Shown here piece by piece: positions 52,252 through 62,438 of a stretch of 64,000 bases of DNA. Within the stretch, counting starts at the first letter, position 1. Each line of letters begins with the position of its first letter. The translations under genes were made by a program, and so were the position numbers. Source of the stretch: Nitrospirota bacterium (GTDB taxonomy: Bacteria > Nitrospirota > Thermodesulfovibrionia > Thermodesulfovibrionales > UBA6898); assembly GCA_021783515.1 (NCBI GenBank), contig JAJXTV010000017.1, positions 1 to 64,000 on the forward strand, given 5' to 3'. Below the pieces are notes generated by a model. The model made no database searches, had not been told where the DNA came from, and saw only the letters and a program-made list of their open reading frames with translations.

Positions 52252-52440
52252 ATGGCAAGCTGTGTGGCATGCGGTAAGAAGAAGACTGTCGGAAATAATG
52301 TCAGTCACGCCAACAACAAGACAAAGCGGCGGATACGCCCCAACCTTCAGAGGACGCGTATCTCCACTTCGGCCGGCCCGAAAAAGGCATACGTCTGCAC
52401 GAGGTGTCTTCGCTCCGGTCTCGTAAAGAAAATCGTCTAG
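52252..52440 (+). CDS. rpmB: 50S ribosomal protein L28
   Basis: 62 residues. CVACGKK at the N-terminus and CTRCLRSG near the C-terminus form the zinc ribbon of the C+ type of L28; [20 protein letters not shown] is the conserved core. Strong Shine-Dalgarno AAAGGAGG. The stop codon directly abuts the next start. Confidence 0.97.
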   Translation: MASCVACGKKKTVGNNVSHANNKTKRRIRPNLQRTRISTSAGPKKAYVCTRCLRSGLVKKIV

Positions 52441-52896
52441 ATGGAAAAGGCGGGCTCCCTGCTCGGTCCGGTCCTCAGGCAGCTCGGGATCGAAACGGGC
52501 GTCCGTCTCGAGCAGATGAAGCGCGAGTGGCACACCCTCTTCGACAAGCCCCTTTCCGCCCACATGTCTCCGGGCCGGCTTTCCGAGGGTGAGTTGCTGC
52601 TGTTTGTCGATTCCCCCATCTGGATCCAGCAGCTTACCTATTACCGGAAGGAGATAACGGGCAAGCTTGCCCGTTACGGGGTAAAAGATGTGAAATTCCT
52701 GCTCGGAAGGGTCACGCGCCCCCGGCAGGTCCCCGACGCCCCGGCACCCCTGCCTCCGCTTTCCCCCGAAGAATCGGAGTTCGTGGAGAGATTAGAGCAG
52801 GCCGCCGGCAACCGCGAACTCGGCAGGGCGGTCAAGGCAGCCGCGGAGAGATCGATCAGGGCAAAAAAAAAGAGCGGCCGTGCGCCGCTCCGTTAG
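52441..52896 (+). CDS. DUF721 / DciA-like protein
   Basis: 151 residues. The core (LEQMKREWHTLFDKPLSAHM ... LLLFVDSPIWIQQLTYYRKE ... VKDVKFLLGR) matches DUF721, which includes DciA, the ancestral loader of the replicative helicase DnaB. The C-terminal third is Pro- and then Lys-rich. Its ATG immediately follows the rpmB stop, so the two are co-translated. The DciA role here is by family resemblance only. Confidence 0.85.
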   Translation: MEKAGSLLGPVLRQLGIETGVRLEQMKREWHTLFDKPLSAHMSPGRLSEGELLLFVDSPIWIQQLTYYRKEITGKLARYGVKDVKFLLGRVTRPRQVPDAPAPLPPLSPEESEFVERLEQAAGNRELGRAVKAAAERSIRAKKKSGRAPLR

Positions 52897-52917
52897 GACA
52901 TTCCCCGACGTTTCGTT

Positions 52918-54159
<1,242 letters not shown>

Positions 54160-54212
54160 CTAATCCTCCCATTCCGAAACTGGTCGCCCTACCCTCATAT
54201 CATCCCCGCCTG

Positions 54213-54809
54213 CTAATCCTTTTTCTTCTTCATGCTGAAGATGACCTCGTCGACGAGACCGTATGCCTTCGCCTCATCGCCCGACATGAAGAAGTCCCTG
54301 TCGGTATCCTGGCGTATCTTGTCGAGCGGCTGGCCCGTATGCCCGGCGAGGATCGTGTTCAGCGTATCCTTCATTCTCAGGATCTCTTTGGCGTGTATCT
54401 CGATGTCGGTGGCCTGCCCCTGGAACCCGCCCATCGGCTGGTGGAGCATGATCCTCGAATGGGGAAGCGCATATCGTTTCCCCTTTGTGCCCGCCCCGAG
54501 CAGAAGGGCGCCCATGCTGGCCGCCTGCCCCACGCAATACGTGGCGATGTCCGGCTTGACGTACTGCATCGTGTCATAAATCGCAAGCCCCGACGAAACC
54601 ACGCCCCCGGGAGAATTCACATAGATATGGATGTCCTTGTCCGGATCTTCGGTCTGCAGGAAGAGGATCTGGGCGATAACCGTATTGGCGACGGTGTCGT
54701 CGATCGCGCTGCCCAGAAAGATGATCCGGTCCTTCAGCAGTCGCGAGTAAATATCGTAGGCCCTCTCGGACCTGCCGGTCTGTTCTATAACAATAGGTAT
54801 CACGCTCAT
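54213..54809 (-). CDS. clpP: ATP-dependent Clp protease, proteolytic subunit ClpP
   Basis: 198 residues. Catalytic Ser in [11 protein letters not shown], His in [15 protein letters not shown], Asp in [10 protein letters not shown]-like region (DTDRD). Self-compartmentalised serine protease working with ClpX. It starts 6 bases past tig. Confidence 0.98.
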   Translation of the reverse strand: MSVIPIVIEQTGRSERAYDIYSRLLKDRIIFLGSAIDDTVANTVIAQILFLQTEDPDKDIHIYVNSPGGVVSSGLAIYDTMQYVKPDIATYCVGQAASMGALLLGAGTKGKRYALPHSRIMLHQPMGGFQGQATDIEIHAKEILRMKDTLNTILAGHTGQPLDKIRQDTDRDFFMSGDEAKAYGLVDEVIFSMKKKKD

Positions 54810-54815
54810 AACGTA

Positions 54816-56108
54816 TTATGCTCCTTTAATGATTTCGGCCCGGGAGAATATCAGGTCCAGCACCTTCTCGTCCCTGACCGAATGCCTCAGGTTCTCAAGA
54901 GAGCCGTCCTTTGTCACGAAGAGGTTCATCACCGCCTCAGGAGTAGTCTGAAGGTGCCGCGCAAGCATCATGATCCTCGTCTTCATCTCCTCCTCGGTCA
55001 CCGAGACCCCCTCTTTTTCCGCAATCGTATCAAGAAGGATAGTGGCCTTTGCATTGCGTACCGCCTTCGGCCTCATTTCCAGGGCGAGCTTCTCGTCGTC
55101 GTCAGGGGATTCCCCTTCCGCGCCCTGCGCCAGCTGCTGGGGCTGCTGCCTCGCATGTTTTTCGTTGATGACAAGGGTCTCGAGCTCACGGTCGAGCACC
55201 GATTGGGGGATATCGAAATTATACTTCTCGATCAGCTGGTCGAGAAGTTTCGCCTTCTGCTCGTTGGCGGCCTTGTCTTTCTTCGCCTTAAGAATGCCCT
55301 CCCTCACCCTTTCCCTCAGCGATGCGAGCGACTCATGCCCGAAGTCTTTGGCGAGTTCGTCGTCGATGAGAGGCACTTTCTTCACCTTGACCTCTTTGAC
55401 GGTAATCTTCAGGCGGTCGCCCTTGCTGCCTTCCTTGATCTCGCCTTCCTCAACCGCCGGCAGGACGATCTCGACAAGGTCACCTTTCTTTCTGCCTACC
55501 AACTCGTCGAGGATGCCCTTCGGGGTGAGGTTGTTCCCGAGGTTCATCACCTGGTCTTTTGCGGTCGAAAGCTCCTTTTCGCCTGCCGCATCGAGCTTCA
55601 CATAGTCGATGACGATCAGGTCGTCGGCCCTGATCTCCCTGTCGACCACCTCGTACATCGCCCTTCCGTCCTGGAGCCCCTTGATCGTTTCGTCTATCTC
55701 TTTCTCTTCCACCTCGCACGCAATATCGTCGGCCTTCATGCCGTCGTAGGCGAGATTGTCGATCCGCGGTCTGACTTCGACCGTAAGCGAGAACGCGAGC
55801 GGTTCGTTCCTTTTAAGCTCGAGCGCCCCCGCAAACTCGGGGAGGGTCACCGGCACGAGCTCGGATTCCTTCAGCGCCTCGGAATAATACTTCGGCACGA
55901 GCCGGTCGATGATGTCGGCCTTGATATCGCCGCCGAACCGTTTCTCGATCATCGCGACCGGCGCCTTTCCGTTCCTGAACCCGGGGATGCGCGAGCGCTG
56001 GCGAACGTTGTCGAGCGAGGCGGCATATTCCTTCTCGACGATATCGGCCGGAATCTCTATTTTAAGCCGTTTTTTTGTACTGCTGATATCTTCAACGGTA
56101 GCGCTCAA
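54816..56108 (-). CDS. tig: Trigger factor
   Basis: 430 residues from TTG 56108, chosen because AAGGAGGG sits just upstream and the protein then begins SATVEDISSTKKRLKIEIPA, the normal family start. ATG 56126 has no ribosome-binding site and would translate through the Shine-Dalgarno. Domains: ribosome-binding (GFRNGKAPVAMIEKRFG), FKBP-like PPIase and C-terminal chaperone. It binds nascent chains at the exit tunnel. First gene of tig-clpP-clpX. Confidence 0.95.
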   Translation of the reverse strand: MSATVEDISSTKKRLKIEIPADIVEKEYAASLDNVRQRSRIPGFRNGKAPVAMIEKRFGGDIKADIIDRLVPKYYSEALKESELVPVTLPEFAGALELKRNEPLAFSLTVEVRPRIDNLAYDGMKADDIACEVEEKEIDETIKGLQDGRAMYEVVDREIRADDLIVIDYVKLDAAGEKELSTAKDQVMNLGNNLTPKGILDELVGRKKGDLVEIVLPAVEEGEIKEGSKGDRLKITVKEVKVKKVPLIDDELAKDFGHESLASLRERVREGILKAKKDKAANEQKAKLLDQLIEKYNFDIPQSVLDRELETLVINEKHARQQPQQLAQGAEGESPDDDEKLALEMRPKAVRNAKATILLDTIAEKEGVSVTEEEMKTRIMMLARHLQTTPEAVMNLFVTKDGSLENLRHSVRDEKVLDLIFSRAEIIKGA

Positions 56109-56226
56109 ATCACCCTCCTTAAGCATTTATCTACTCTAAAATAATACTTCTCAAATAGTCAATTTGACTGAATCCGCCGGTTGCTCCTGGAAACATCGGA
56201 CTTTTTCTGCTAAAGTGATTGGCGAG

Positions 56227-57051
56227 ATGGAAGATATCCTGATCACCAGCGCGTCCAACAGCCGCATCAAAGAAGCGATCCGGATCAGGGAGAGAAGGCG
56301 TCCCGGAGCGGAGAACCTCTTCTTCATCGAAGGCACCAAGATCGTCGGGATGGCCCTTGCCGCCCGTGTGGAGATGCGGGAGGTTTTCTTTGCCGATCAT
56401 TTCGCCGCGAAGAAGGAAGGCGGGGATCTCTTGCGGCTCCTTTCAGAAACGGCAGCGGCTGTCTGCAGGGTTGCAGACCACGTTTTTGCAAAGCTGTCCG
56501 ATACCGAGGCACCGCAGGGGATAGCGGCAGTCGTCTCGTATCCCATACTGTCGCTCGACACCCTTCCGCCCGTTTCCCCCACGCTTTGTGTGGTAATCGA
56601 CGGCGTCAGGGACCCGGGAAACCTGGGGACTATCATACGGACATCCGACGCCGCGGGGGCGGATGCGGTCATCCTGCTCGAGGGTACGTGCGACGCCTTC
56701 AGCACGAAGGTCATACGAGCGACCGCCGGCAGCATCTTCAACCTGCCGCTGGCGCTCTCCGGATACGATGAGCTATCTGCCTGGCTGCAGAAGCGCGGAA
56801 TGCGCATTGCGGTCACGGCGGCGGACGCGGCCCTGTCGATCTTCGATGCCGACCTGACCGGTCCGATCGCCTTCGTCTTCGGAAACGAGGCTAGCGGAGT
56901 GAGAAAGCCGATCAGGGATGCCGCGGACCTTGCCGTCAGAATCCCTCTTTATGGAAAGGCCGAGAGTCTGAACGTCGCGACAGCTGCAGCCATTTGTCTC
57001 TACGAGGCGGTCAGGCAGAGAACAGGAAGCCGCATTCCTAGAACTCTTTGA
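56227..57051 (+). CDS. TrmH/SpoU family RNA 2'-O-methyltransferase
   Basis: 274 residues from ATG 56227. An N-terminal substrate-binding domain (ITSASNSRIKEAIRIRERRR, FFIEGTKIVGMAL) is followed by the SPOUT catalytic domain with motif 1 DGVRDPGNLGTIIRTSDAAG, motif 2 FVFGNEASGVRKPI and motif 3 IPLYGKAESLNVATAAAICL. It probably methylates a ribose in rRNA (RlmB/TsnR-like). Divergent from tig; its 3' end overlaps the convergent ThrRS-editing gene by 14 bases. Confidence 0.93.
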   Translation: MEDILITSASNSRIKEAIRIRERRRPGAENLFFIEGTKIVGMALAARVEMREVFFADHFAAKKEGGDLLRLLSETAAAVCRVADHVFAKLSDTEAPQGIAAVVSYPILSLDTLPPVSPTLCVVIDGVRDPGNLGTIIRTSDAAGADAVILLEGTCDAFSTKVIRATAGSIFNLPLALSGYDELSAWLQKRGMRIAVTAADAALSIFDADLTGPIAFVFGNEASGVRKPIRDAADLAVRIPLYGKAESLNVATAAAICLYEAVRQRTGSRIPRTL

Positions 57052-57448
57052 AGACCTTCGCGAGCGAATCGCCGGCGACGTGAATCCTGAATTCGTTGAA
57101 ATATCCGAAGGGCGTCGTCATGACCGCATAGCCGGTCCGTTCGAGACGCTCCAACACCTCCCCGAGTAATTTTCGCGCGAAATCAGGGGAGGATTTGCTC
57201 GACGAAAGATGATTAAAGGAGTGCAATACGATATTCTTCGTCCCGAACTTCCCGGCGATCCATTTTGCATTCTTTGCGAATTTCTGGACAACACCCTCGT
57301 ACTTGTCTTCGTCCTCCGCTTCGCAGTGAAAAAAGATGACGACCGCATGGTCGGCCTTTTCCTCTTTGTCGACGTCCGGCGCGTCCGGAAGCGTCTTCGA
57401 CGCGGTCTTGTACCACCATTCTTTCGTGTAGAACATCAGAAGTTTCAT
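57038..57448 (-). CDS. Stand-alone archaeal-type threonyl-tRNA synthetase editing domain
   Basis: 136 residues. MKLLMFYTKEWWYKTASKTL, AVVIFFHCEAEDED and NIVLHSFNHLSSSKSSPDFA, ending TTPFGYFNEFRIHVAGDSLA, match the N-terminal editing domain of archaeal ThrRS (a D-aminoacyl-tRNA deacylase-like fold). The domain removes Ser (and D-amino acids) mischarged on tRNA-Thr. Here it is free-standing, as in a subset of bacteria. The 3' end meets the RNA methyltransferase gene head-to-head. Confidence 0.85.
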   Translation of the reverse strand: MKLLMFYTKEWWYKTASKTLPDAPDVDKEEKADHAVVIFFHCEAEDEDKYEGVVQKFAKNAKWIAGKFGTKNIVLHSFNHLSSSKSSPDFARKLLGEVLERLERTGYAVMTTPFGYFNEFRIHVAGDSLAKVFKEF

Positions 57449-57466
57449 AAGTGGTTTTTCGCCTTG

Positions 57467-58504
57467 CTATCTCCCGTTGCTCCGGAATCCTTTCAACTGA
57501 GTGTGTTCGATCAACTGATCAAGCGTCTTTAGGGTGAAGACCTTACCACGCGTTGCCAGGATCATCTTCTTCATATCTTCACGCCTGACTCCAAATCCAC
57601 GGCCTCCGATGCAGGCTATAACCTCATACTTGGGTTTCCCCTTCGGTCGGTCTGCCATGCTCAATTCGCCTAAGTGTTGGATACGCGTTACCTTATCGCG
57701 CGCGGTGCCGTCATCTTCGGTAATCTTGGCTTCTATTATTACCTGTGGGTTAAACTCGCTCGGGATAATAAAATCGGGCGTCTGATCGAAGCCCTGAATT
57801 TTTTCGGCCCTTTTAGTCTTCCTGAAGCTGATGCCTGCCCCGCTCAACACTTCTTCTATGGCGGATTCGAGACTGTCGCCCACCAACTCGCTTACCGAAT
57901 CGCGGTGGCCGGCAAACGGCCGTCCCAGAAAGCGCTCATAAAGAAGCATCGCATAGGGGACGCCCATGCCGGAGAGATGACGAATGCTGTCTAATCCATC
58001 TTTTGTGTCCGCCTTGTCGAGCCGGTGGAGCTGTCCGCCGTTCACTTCGGGAACGCCCTGCGCAAGCAAATGACAAGCGGTATCGACAAGGGCCTGAAGC
58101 CGAGCCTTCATGACACCTGAAACACGCAGCGGCTTTGCCGGTGCCATGCGGACGTTCCTATCAAGGGTTCGGATAAAACCCTGTGCAACGTTTACGCCTG
58201 TCCTCCGGGTCGCCACATAACCCCACTCGGGCGGGGTAAAGCCGAGCATAGCCCGCAGGACCACAAAGGCTATCGGTTCGGCAATCACAGCAGGAGTGAT
58301 CTTGTCAGGGGTAAACATACTGAACCCCGCGGTTGCCGATTTCAATGCCTCGTACCCGCGCTCGAACAGTGGATAGTCGACGAAACCTGCTCCCTTTGGC
58401 ATCGTGAGAAACTCAGACTCAAGACATGAGAAAACGGCATCGACATACTGTTCAGGCTCTTTGAGTATTTCTTCGAGGTCCACTTCAAAAGGATACTTCG
58501 GCAT
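57467..58504 (-). CDS. Putative PD-(D/E)XK restriction endonuclease
   Basis: 345 residues from ATG 58504, preceded by GGAGGG. A PD-(D/E)XK nuclease core is visible near the C-terminus: Pro243-Asp244 (QTPDFIIPS) and Glu258-Ala-Lys260 (VIIEAKITEDDG), then a helix with RIQHL. The N-terminal 200 residues are helical and unrecognised, perhaps for DNA recognition. The start lies inside the 3' end of the DUF1156 methyltransferase gene (20-base overlap), so the two are co-expressed as a restriction-modification pair. Confidence 0.82.
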   Translation of the reverse strand: MPKYPFEVDLEEILKEPEQYVDAVFSCLESEFLTMPKGAGFVDYPLFERGYEALKSATAGFSMFTPDKITPAVIAEPIAFVVLRAMLGFTPPEWGYVATRRTGVNVAQGFIRTLDRNVRMAPAKPLRVSGVMKARLQALVDTACHLLAQGVPEVNGGQLHRLDKADTKDGLDSIRHLSGMGVPYAMLLYERFLGRPFAGHRDSVSELVGDSLESAIEEVLSGAGISFRKTKRAEKIQGFDQTPDFIIPSEFNPQVIIEAKITEDDGTARDKVTRIQHLGELSMADRPKGKPKYEVIACIGGRGFGVRREDMKKMILATRGKVFTLKTLDQLIEHTQLKGFRSNGR

Positions 58505-60686
58505 ATTTCCCTCCATAGGCAGCAGCCTTCTCCCTGACCATAAGCGGCTCCTTTTTCCCGCCTGCCGGTTTGGCACCGTTGAGATTTTTACTCACCTTAG
58601 CCCAGCCGCCAAACCGCTCCAGCCATTTCTCAACGGCAGCAATGCGCTCCTCGGTTCCCTTCCCCTTGTCCCATTCTTTACGCAAAGACCATACAGCAAG
58701 CCTGATAAGGTGGCCATAGGCAACACATCGCATATCGCCCTGAGACGGCGCAACGCCGCCCTGCTCCAACTTCGCGATGTCCGCCTTTACCAATCGGGCA
58801 ACGCCGGCAGGCGTATCGGCAAGCCATTGTCTTGGCACAACTCCGGTTGAACGACAGACGAAAACAGTATCGATAATCGAAGATCCGGTCCCGCTGATAT
58901 GGATCGAGGCGCCCATTTCCGCCGGGCTGGGCAGTGAGGCCGAACAGGTCAGCTTCGCATCCAACATCGCTACAGCGATAGGAATGTATGCCCTTATGTC
59001 GTTATGGTGGTAGGTGAAAACAAGGGGACGGCCTGTTTTAAGGGCCTTTCCCATCCGCCGAAACACCCTGGATAGACCCTCCGTAAAATGTCCGAGGTCC
59101 CTGCCCATATTTTCGTTGCCGGTGAGTTCGTCCGGGTTCCGCGTAGATGCCATAGCGAACGCCGGGGAAGACTTGCCCACCAGCCGTCTCAGCCAGACGT
59201 AGCAAAAATCCATGAGTTCGGCATACTGGACGTTGCCGAAATAGGGTGGATCGGTAAAAACCGCATCCAAAGATGCTGCGTTCAGGTCAGTCGCAGCGGC
59301 GTCTGCGCACCGGATATCTATCCCGCGCAAAACCGACCCGTTGAGCCGGTCGCCGATCCATTCATTATTAATGGGAACGATTTCTTTCCCCTGTTTATTG
59401 TGGCGCACCTCGAACGGGTCGTCGCAATATGCCTTAGCCTTGCGGAACTTCTCGATAATGTTGGCCCACCCTCCGCTTCCGACGCAGATCTTCTTTTTTG
59501 CATCCATGATGCCGAGGAGGTTCGATTCGCACTGCACCAGCCCGACAGGGAAGCCGTGGACGGAAAAAATATCGAGAGATTTTAAAACGACCGAATCGTA
59601 CCGGCAGAGCATGTTCTGATACCGGAGGAGATCTGATAGGTTAGTAGCGAGCGCGTTCCTTATCCGGTCATCAGAAATAGAGGATATAGCCCGGGCGCTC
59701 ATCTCGAGCCCCAAAAGCTGCCTTGAGTTGAACATCTCCGAATACCGTTTATAGCCCCAGCGATGAAGCCTGTCTGTCTCGTCCCCTTTTGGTATCTTGT
59801 CGCGGGGGACAAAAGCAGGACGTATTGCTTCTAATCCGGTTTCCGCCTCCTCATATCGAGACAGGTCCTTTTCATCAGGCTTTTTGAAAAACCTGCCGCG
59901 ATGCTTGTCTTTGCATTTTGAGCAATGATATTCGATCGCAAATAGCCTGTGTTGCGGGGGCCCGGATTTGGGAGAAGGAAAGGAATTGACTGTCTTGCAA
60001 TGCGGGCATTCGCAATGGCTTCGATGCGCCGGGCCTGCCTCGATCAGCCTTGAGGAGCAAGATCCGCACTTGCCGGGTTTGCTTCTGTCGGCAACCTCTG
60101 AAAGTTCGCCGCAGGAGGGGCAGACAAAGACATTCTTGGGATGTCGCACGTCGGCAGAAAGAAGGTAGCCAGGGAAAAGATCGAAAGACTTCCCGCATCC
60201 GCTACAGTCTTTGACTTTGACCCATAAAAAATATTTGACGTGCGCGCCCGTGTCCCCGCATATCGTGCAGCGTGTCCGGTAAAACCGGCCGATATCTTTC
60301 TCCAAAGACAACTTTAATTCTTCAGCCGCTTCGTCATAAGCCTTTAGATCAAGGTGTTCGATCTCTTGCTTGACGATCCAGTAGGACATTGGATTGATGT
60401 CAAAGCCGATCACATCGCAACCGACACGATTTGCTTCAAGAAGGGGAGTTCCGCCGCCCATGAAAGGGTCGGCAATGCGAAGCCCCGGAAAATTGTTACT
60501 TCCGTAAAAGATTTCACGCAAAGGCTTCGACCCAAACTCAGATAATATCAGCCCGCGAAAAAGCGTCCCAGGCCGCCTTGCAAACCACTTGTGCACGGCT
60601 ATAACAGGGCGGTAGTTCTGCTGGATCTGCTTTTCCCGAAGGGCGAGATTGGCGATAAAAGGTATATCAAAATCACGTTCGATCAT
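58485..60686 (-). CDS. DUF1156 family DNA methyltransferase with multiple zinc ribbons
   Basis: 733 residues. The N-terminal DUF1156 signature (YRPVIAVHKWFARRPGTLFR) is followed by SAM motif I ADPFMGGGT at 72-80 and a catalytic TDPPYFGNVQYAEL (DPPY 479-482), typical of amino-methyltransferases. Between them lie at least five CxxC pairs (140-260), forming zinc ribbons that probably read DNA sequence. Together with the overlapping PD-(D/E)XK gene this forms a compact restriction-modification locus. A TGATATAAT box just upstream gives a very short leader and there is no ribosome-binding site. Confidence 0.92.
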   Translation of the reverse strand: MIERDFDIPFIANLALREKQIQQNYRPVIAVHKWFARRPGTLFRGLILSEFGSKPLREIFYGSNNFPGLRIADPFMGGGTPLLEANRVGCDVIGFDINPMSYWIVKQEIEHLDLKAYDEAAEELKLSLEKDIGRFYRTRCTICGDTGAHVKYFLWVKVKDCSGCGKSFDLFPGYLLSADVRHPKNVFVCPSCGELSEVADRSKPGKCGSCSSRLIEAGPAHRSHCECPHCKTVNSFPSPKSGPPQHRLFAIEYHCSKCKDKHRGRFFKKPDEKDLSRYEEAETGLEAIRPAFVPRDKIPKGDETDRLHRWGYKRYSEMFNSRQLLGLEMSARAISSISDDRIRNALATNLSDLLRYQNMLCRYDSVVLKSLDIFSVHGFPVGLVQCESNLLGIMDAKKKICVGSGGWANIIEKFRKAKAYCDDPFEVRHNKQGKEIVPINNEWIGDRLNGSVLRGIDIRCADAAATDLNAASLDAVFTDPPYFGNVQYAELMDFCYVWLRRLVGKSSPAFAMASTRNPDELTGNENMGRDLGHFTEGLSRVFRRMGKALKTGRPLVFTYHHNDIRAYIPIAVAMLDAKLTCSASLPSPAEMGASIHISGTGSSIIDTVFVCRSTGVVPRQWLADTPAGVARLVKADIAKLEQGGVAPSQGDMRCVAYGHLIRLAVWSLRKEWDKGKGTEERIAAVEKWLERFGGWAKVSKNLNGAKPAGGKKEPLMVREKAAAYGGKYAEVSF

Positions 60687-60698
60687 TGGGGTTGCATC

Positions 60699-60707
60699 AT
60701 TATATCA
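60699..60707 (-). promoter_or_regulatory. Extended -10 promoter of the restriction-modification operon
   Basis: Minus strand TGATATAAT (a perfect extended -10) ends 12 bases before ATG 60686. No good -35. The predicted leader is about 5-6 bases. Confidence 0.55.
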
Positions 60708-60809
60708 GATAACGTAAAACTGGAGCAGGCGGTCTGCAAGCGAATTGCCTTCCCACTAAAGAAGGAATGCACTACTGCATCAAATACATACAGATAGGGT
60801 TTTCAGATG

Positions 60810-60818
60810 TGATATTAT
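60810..60818 (+). promoter_or_regulatory. Extended -10 promoter of the inositol monophosphatase gene
   Basis: TGATATTAT at 60810-60818, 6 bases before ATG 60825. No ribosome-binding site is possible, so the transcript should be leaderless. Confidence 0.5.
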
Positions 60819-60824
60819 GTTTTC

Positions 60825-61640
60825 ATGACGGATACCCTTCTTAACGAACTCCTCAAAACCGCCGTCTCGGCCGCGCGGCTTGCGGGCGACATCATTATTA
60901 AGAACCTCGGCCATCTCTCGAAGGAGGACGTCCAGACGAAGCAGGCCTTCGACTTCGTCACGAAGGTCGACCGGTGGTCGGAGGCGGTGATCATGCAGAC
61001 GATCAGGGAGAAATTCCCCTCGCACCGTTTCCTGACAGAAGAAACGCTGAAACAGGAAGACACCGGAGACTACCGGTGGATCATAGACCCGCTCGACGGG
61101 ACGACGAATTTTATCCACGGCTACCCGATGTTTTCCGTCTCAATCGCCCTTGAATACAAGAGCGAAATCATCATGGGCGTCGTCTTCGACCCGCTGAAAG
61201 ACGAGCTCTTCCATGCGGTGAAGGGCGGTGGATCGTATCTGAATAATCATACGATCTCGGGCTCGGCCACAACCGACCTCGGCAGGAGCCTTGTCGCAAC
61301 GGGGTTCCCCTTCCGTTCGAAGGAAATGATCGATCAATATCTCCGCGCCTTCAAGAATATCTTTCTTGAAGTAAGCGATATACGCCGCGCCGGATCGGCG
61401 GCATTAGACCTCGCGTATATCGCGGCCGGCAGACTGGAAGGCTTCTTCGAGCTGAACCTGAGCCCCTGGGACATCGCAGCCGGCAGCATCCTCATCACCG
61501 AGGCAGGAGGGGCGATCACCGATTTCGGGGGAGGCAATACCTATTTGTCGACGGGGAACGTCGTCGCGGGCAATAAAGAGATGCAAGGGGAAATTCTGGC
61601 TAAAGTGCAGCAGGTATTCCGGGGGATGGTCGATAAATAG
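60825..61640 (+). CDS. suhB: Inositol-1-monophosphatase family protein
   Basis: 271 residues. Metal-binding motifs: the acidic EE of RFLTEETLKQED, WIIDPLDGTTNFIHGYPMFS, and the C-terminal SPWDIAAGSILITEAGG. Mg-dependent phosphatase of inositol phosphate or a related sugar phosphate; SuhB-type members also act in transcription antitermination. Likely leaderless; stands alone on the plus strand, divergent from the restriction-modification operon. Confidence 0.95.
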   Translation: MTDTLLNELLKTAVSAARLAGDIIIKNLGHLSKEDVQTKQAFDFVTKVDRWSEAVIMQTIREKFPSHRFLTEETLKQEDTGDYRWIIDPLDGTTNFIHGYPMFSVSIALEYKSEIIMGVVFDPLKDELFHAVKGGGSYLNNHTISGSATTDLGRSLVATGFPFRSKEMIDQYLRAFKNIFLEVSDIRRAGSAALDLAYIAAGRLEGFFELNLSPWDIAAGSILITEAGGAITDFGGGNTYLSTGNVVAGNKEMQGEILAKVQQVFRGMVDK

Positions 61641-61676
61641 CGCGCTGATCGCTGACGAATGGCAGCCAGACGCTTC

Positions 61677-62438
61677 CTACAGCCCGGTCGGTGAGTCAAT
61701 AAATTCCACGGCGAGCCCGAGTTTCTTCTTCAGCATCTTTCCGACCGCCTTCACTCCGAACGTCTCTGTGGCATAGTGGCCGGAAAAGACAAGGTTCACC
61801 TTCATCTCCTTTGCGAGATGATAGGCGCTATGGGAAGCTTCACCCGTAAGGAAGGTATCTATCCCCAGATCCTCTGCGTCGTGGATCGCGGACCATCCGC
61901 CCCCCGAAACAACGCCGATGTTGCGGACCTTTCTCCCGAAATCTACGTACCATGACCTCACCTTGAGGGTCTTATCCACGCGTTTGACGAATTCAGTCAT
62001 CGACACTGGCGTTTTGGTCATTCCCCGGTACCCTATCCTCTTGCCGTGGTATTCGCCGAATTCGCCCGTCTTCCTGAGCGAAAGGACCCGCAGAAGCTCG
62101 GCATTGTTTCCGTATCGCGGATGCCAGTCAAGCGGAAGATGGCATGCGTAAAGAGAGATGGCCGAATCCAGCAAAGTCTTGATCCTTCTTCCCGTCACCC
62201 CGCTTACGGACTTCAGTCCTCCCCAGATGAGCCCGTGATGGACGAGCAGAAAATCGACGTGCTTCTCCTTCGCCATCTCGAACGTCTCTTCACAGGCGTC
62301 GACCGCAAGACCTATCTTGGTGACCCGTTCCCCTCCTTCGACCTGAAGCCCGTTTATGCTGTCGTCTTTCGGGAACTCGGAAAGGGAGAGCTCTGAATCG
62401 AGGAATGCGACGAGCTTCCGGAGCCCTATCGCCGTCAC
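61677..62438 (-). CDS. Nif3-like dinuclear metal-binding protein
   Basis: 253 residues, the short form of the family. VHHGLIWGG and the later VFSGHYATETFGVKAVGKML match the metal-binding motifs (His-His, His, Glu), with NDSINGLQVEGGE-like KDDSINGLQVEGGERVTKIG at the start. Function unknown; proposed GTP cyclohydrolase-like or metal-handling role. Its ATG overlaps the lapB stop as ATGA. Confidence 0.93.
   Translation of the reverse strand: MTAIGLRKLVAFLDSELSLSEFPKDDSINGLQVEGGERVTKIGLAVDACEETFEMAKEKHVDFLLVHHGLIWGGLKSVSGVTGRRIKTLLDSAISLYACHLPLDWHPRYGNNAELLRVLSLRKTGEFGEYHGKRIGYRGMTKTPVSMTEFVKRVDKTLKVRSWYVDFGRKVRNIGVVSGGGWSAIHDAEDLGIDTFLTGEASHSAYHLAKEMKVNLVFSGHYATETFGVKAVGKMLKKKLGLAVEFIDSPTGL

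Noticed and set aside
54339-56144. 601-codon plus-strand frame
   Set aside because: Antisense to tig and clpP; composition is that of a GC-rich shadow frame.
56157-56169. AGTCAATTTGACT palindrome as divergent promoter or operator for tig and the RNA methyltransferase
   Set aside because: It contains -35-like TTGACT on both strands, but no convincing -10 at 16-18 bases on either; too weak to list.
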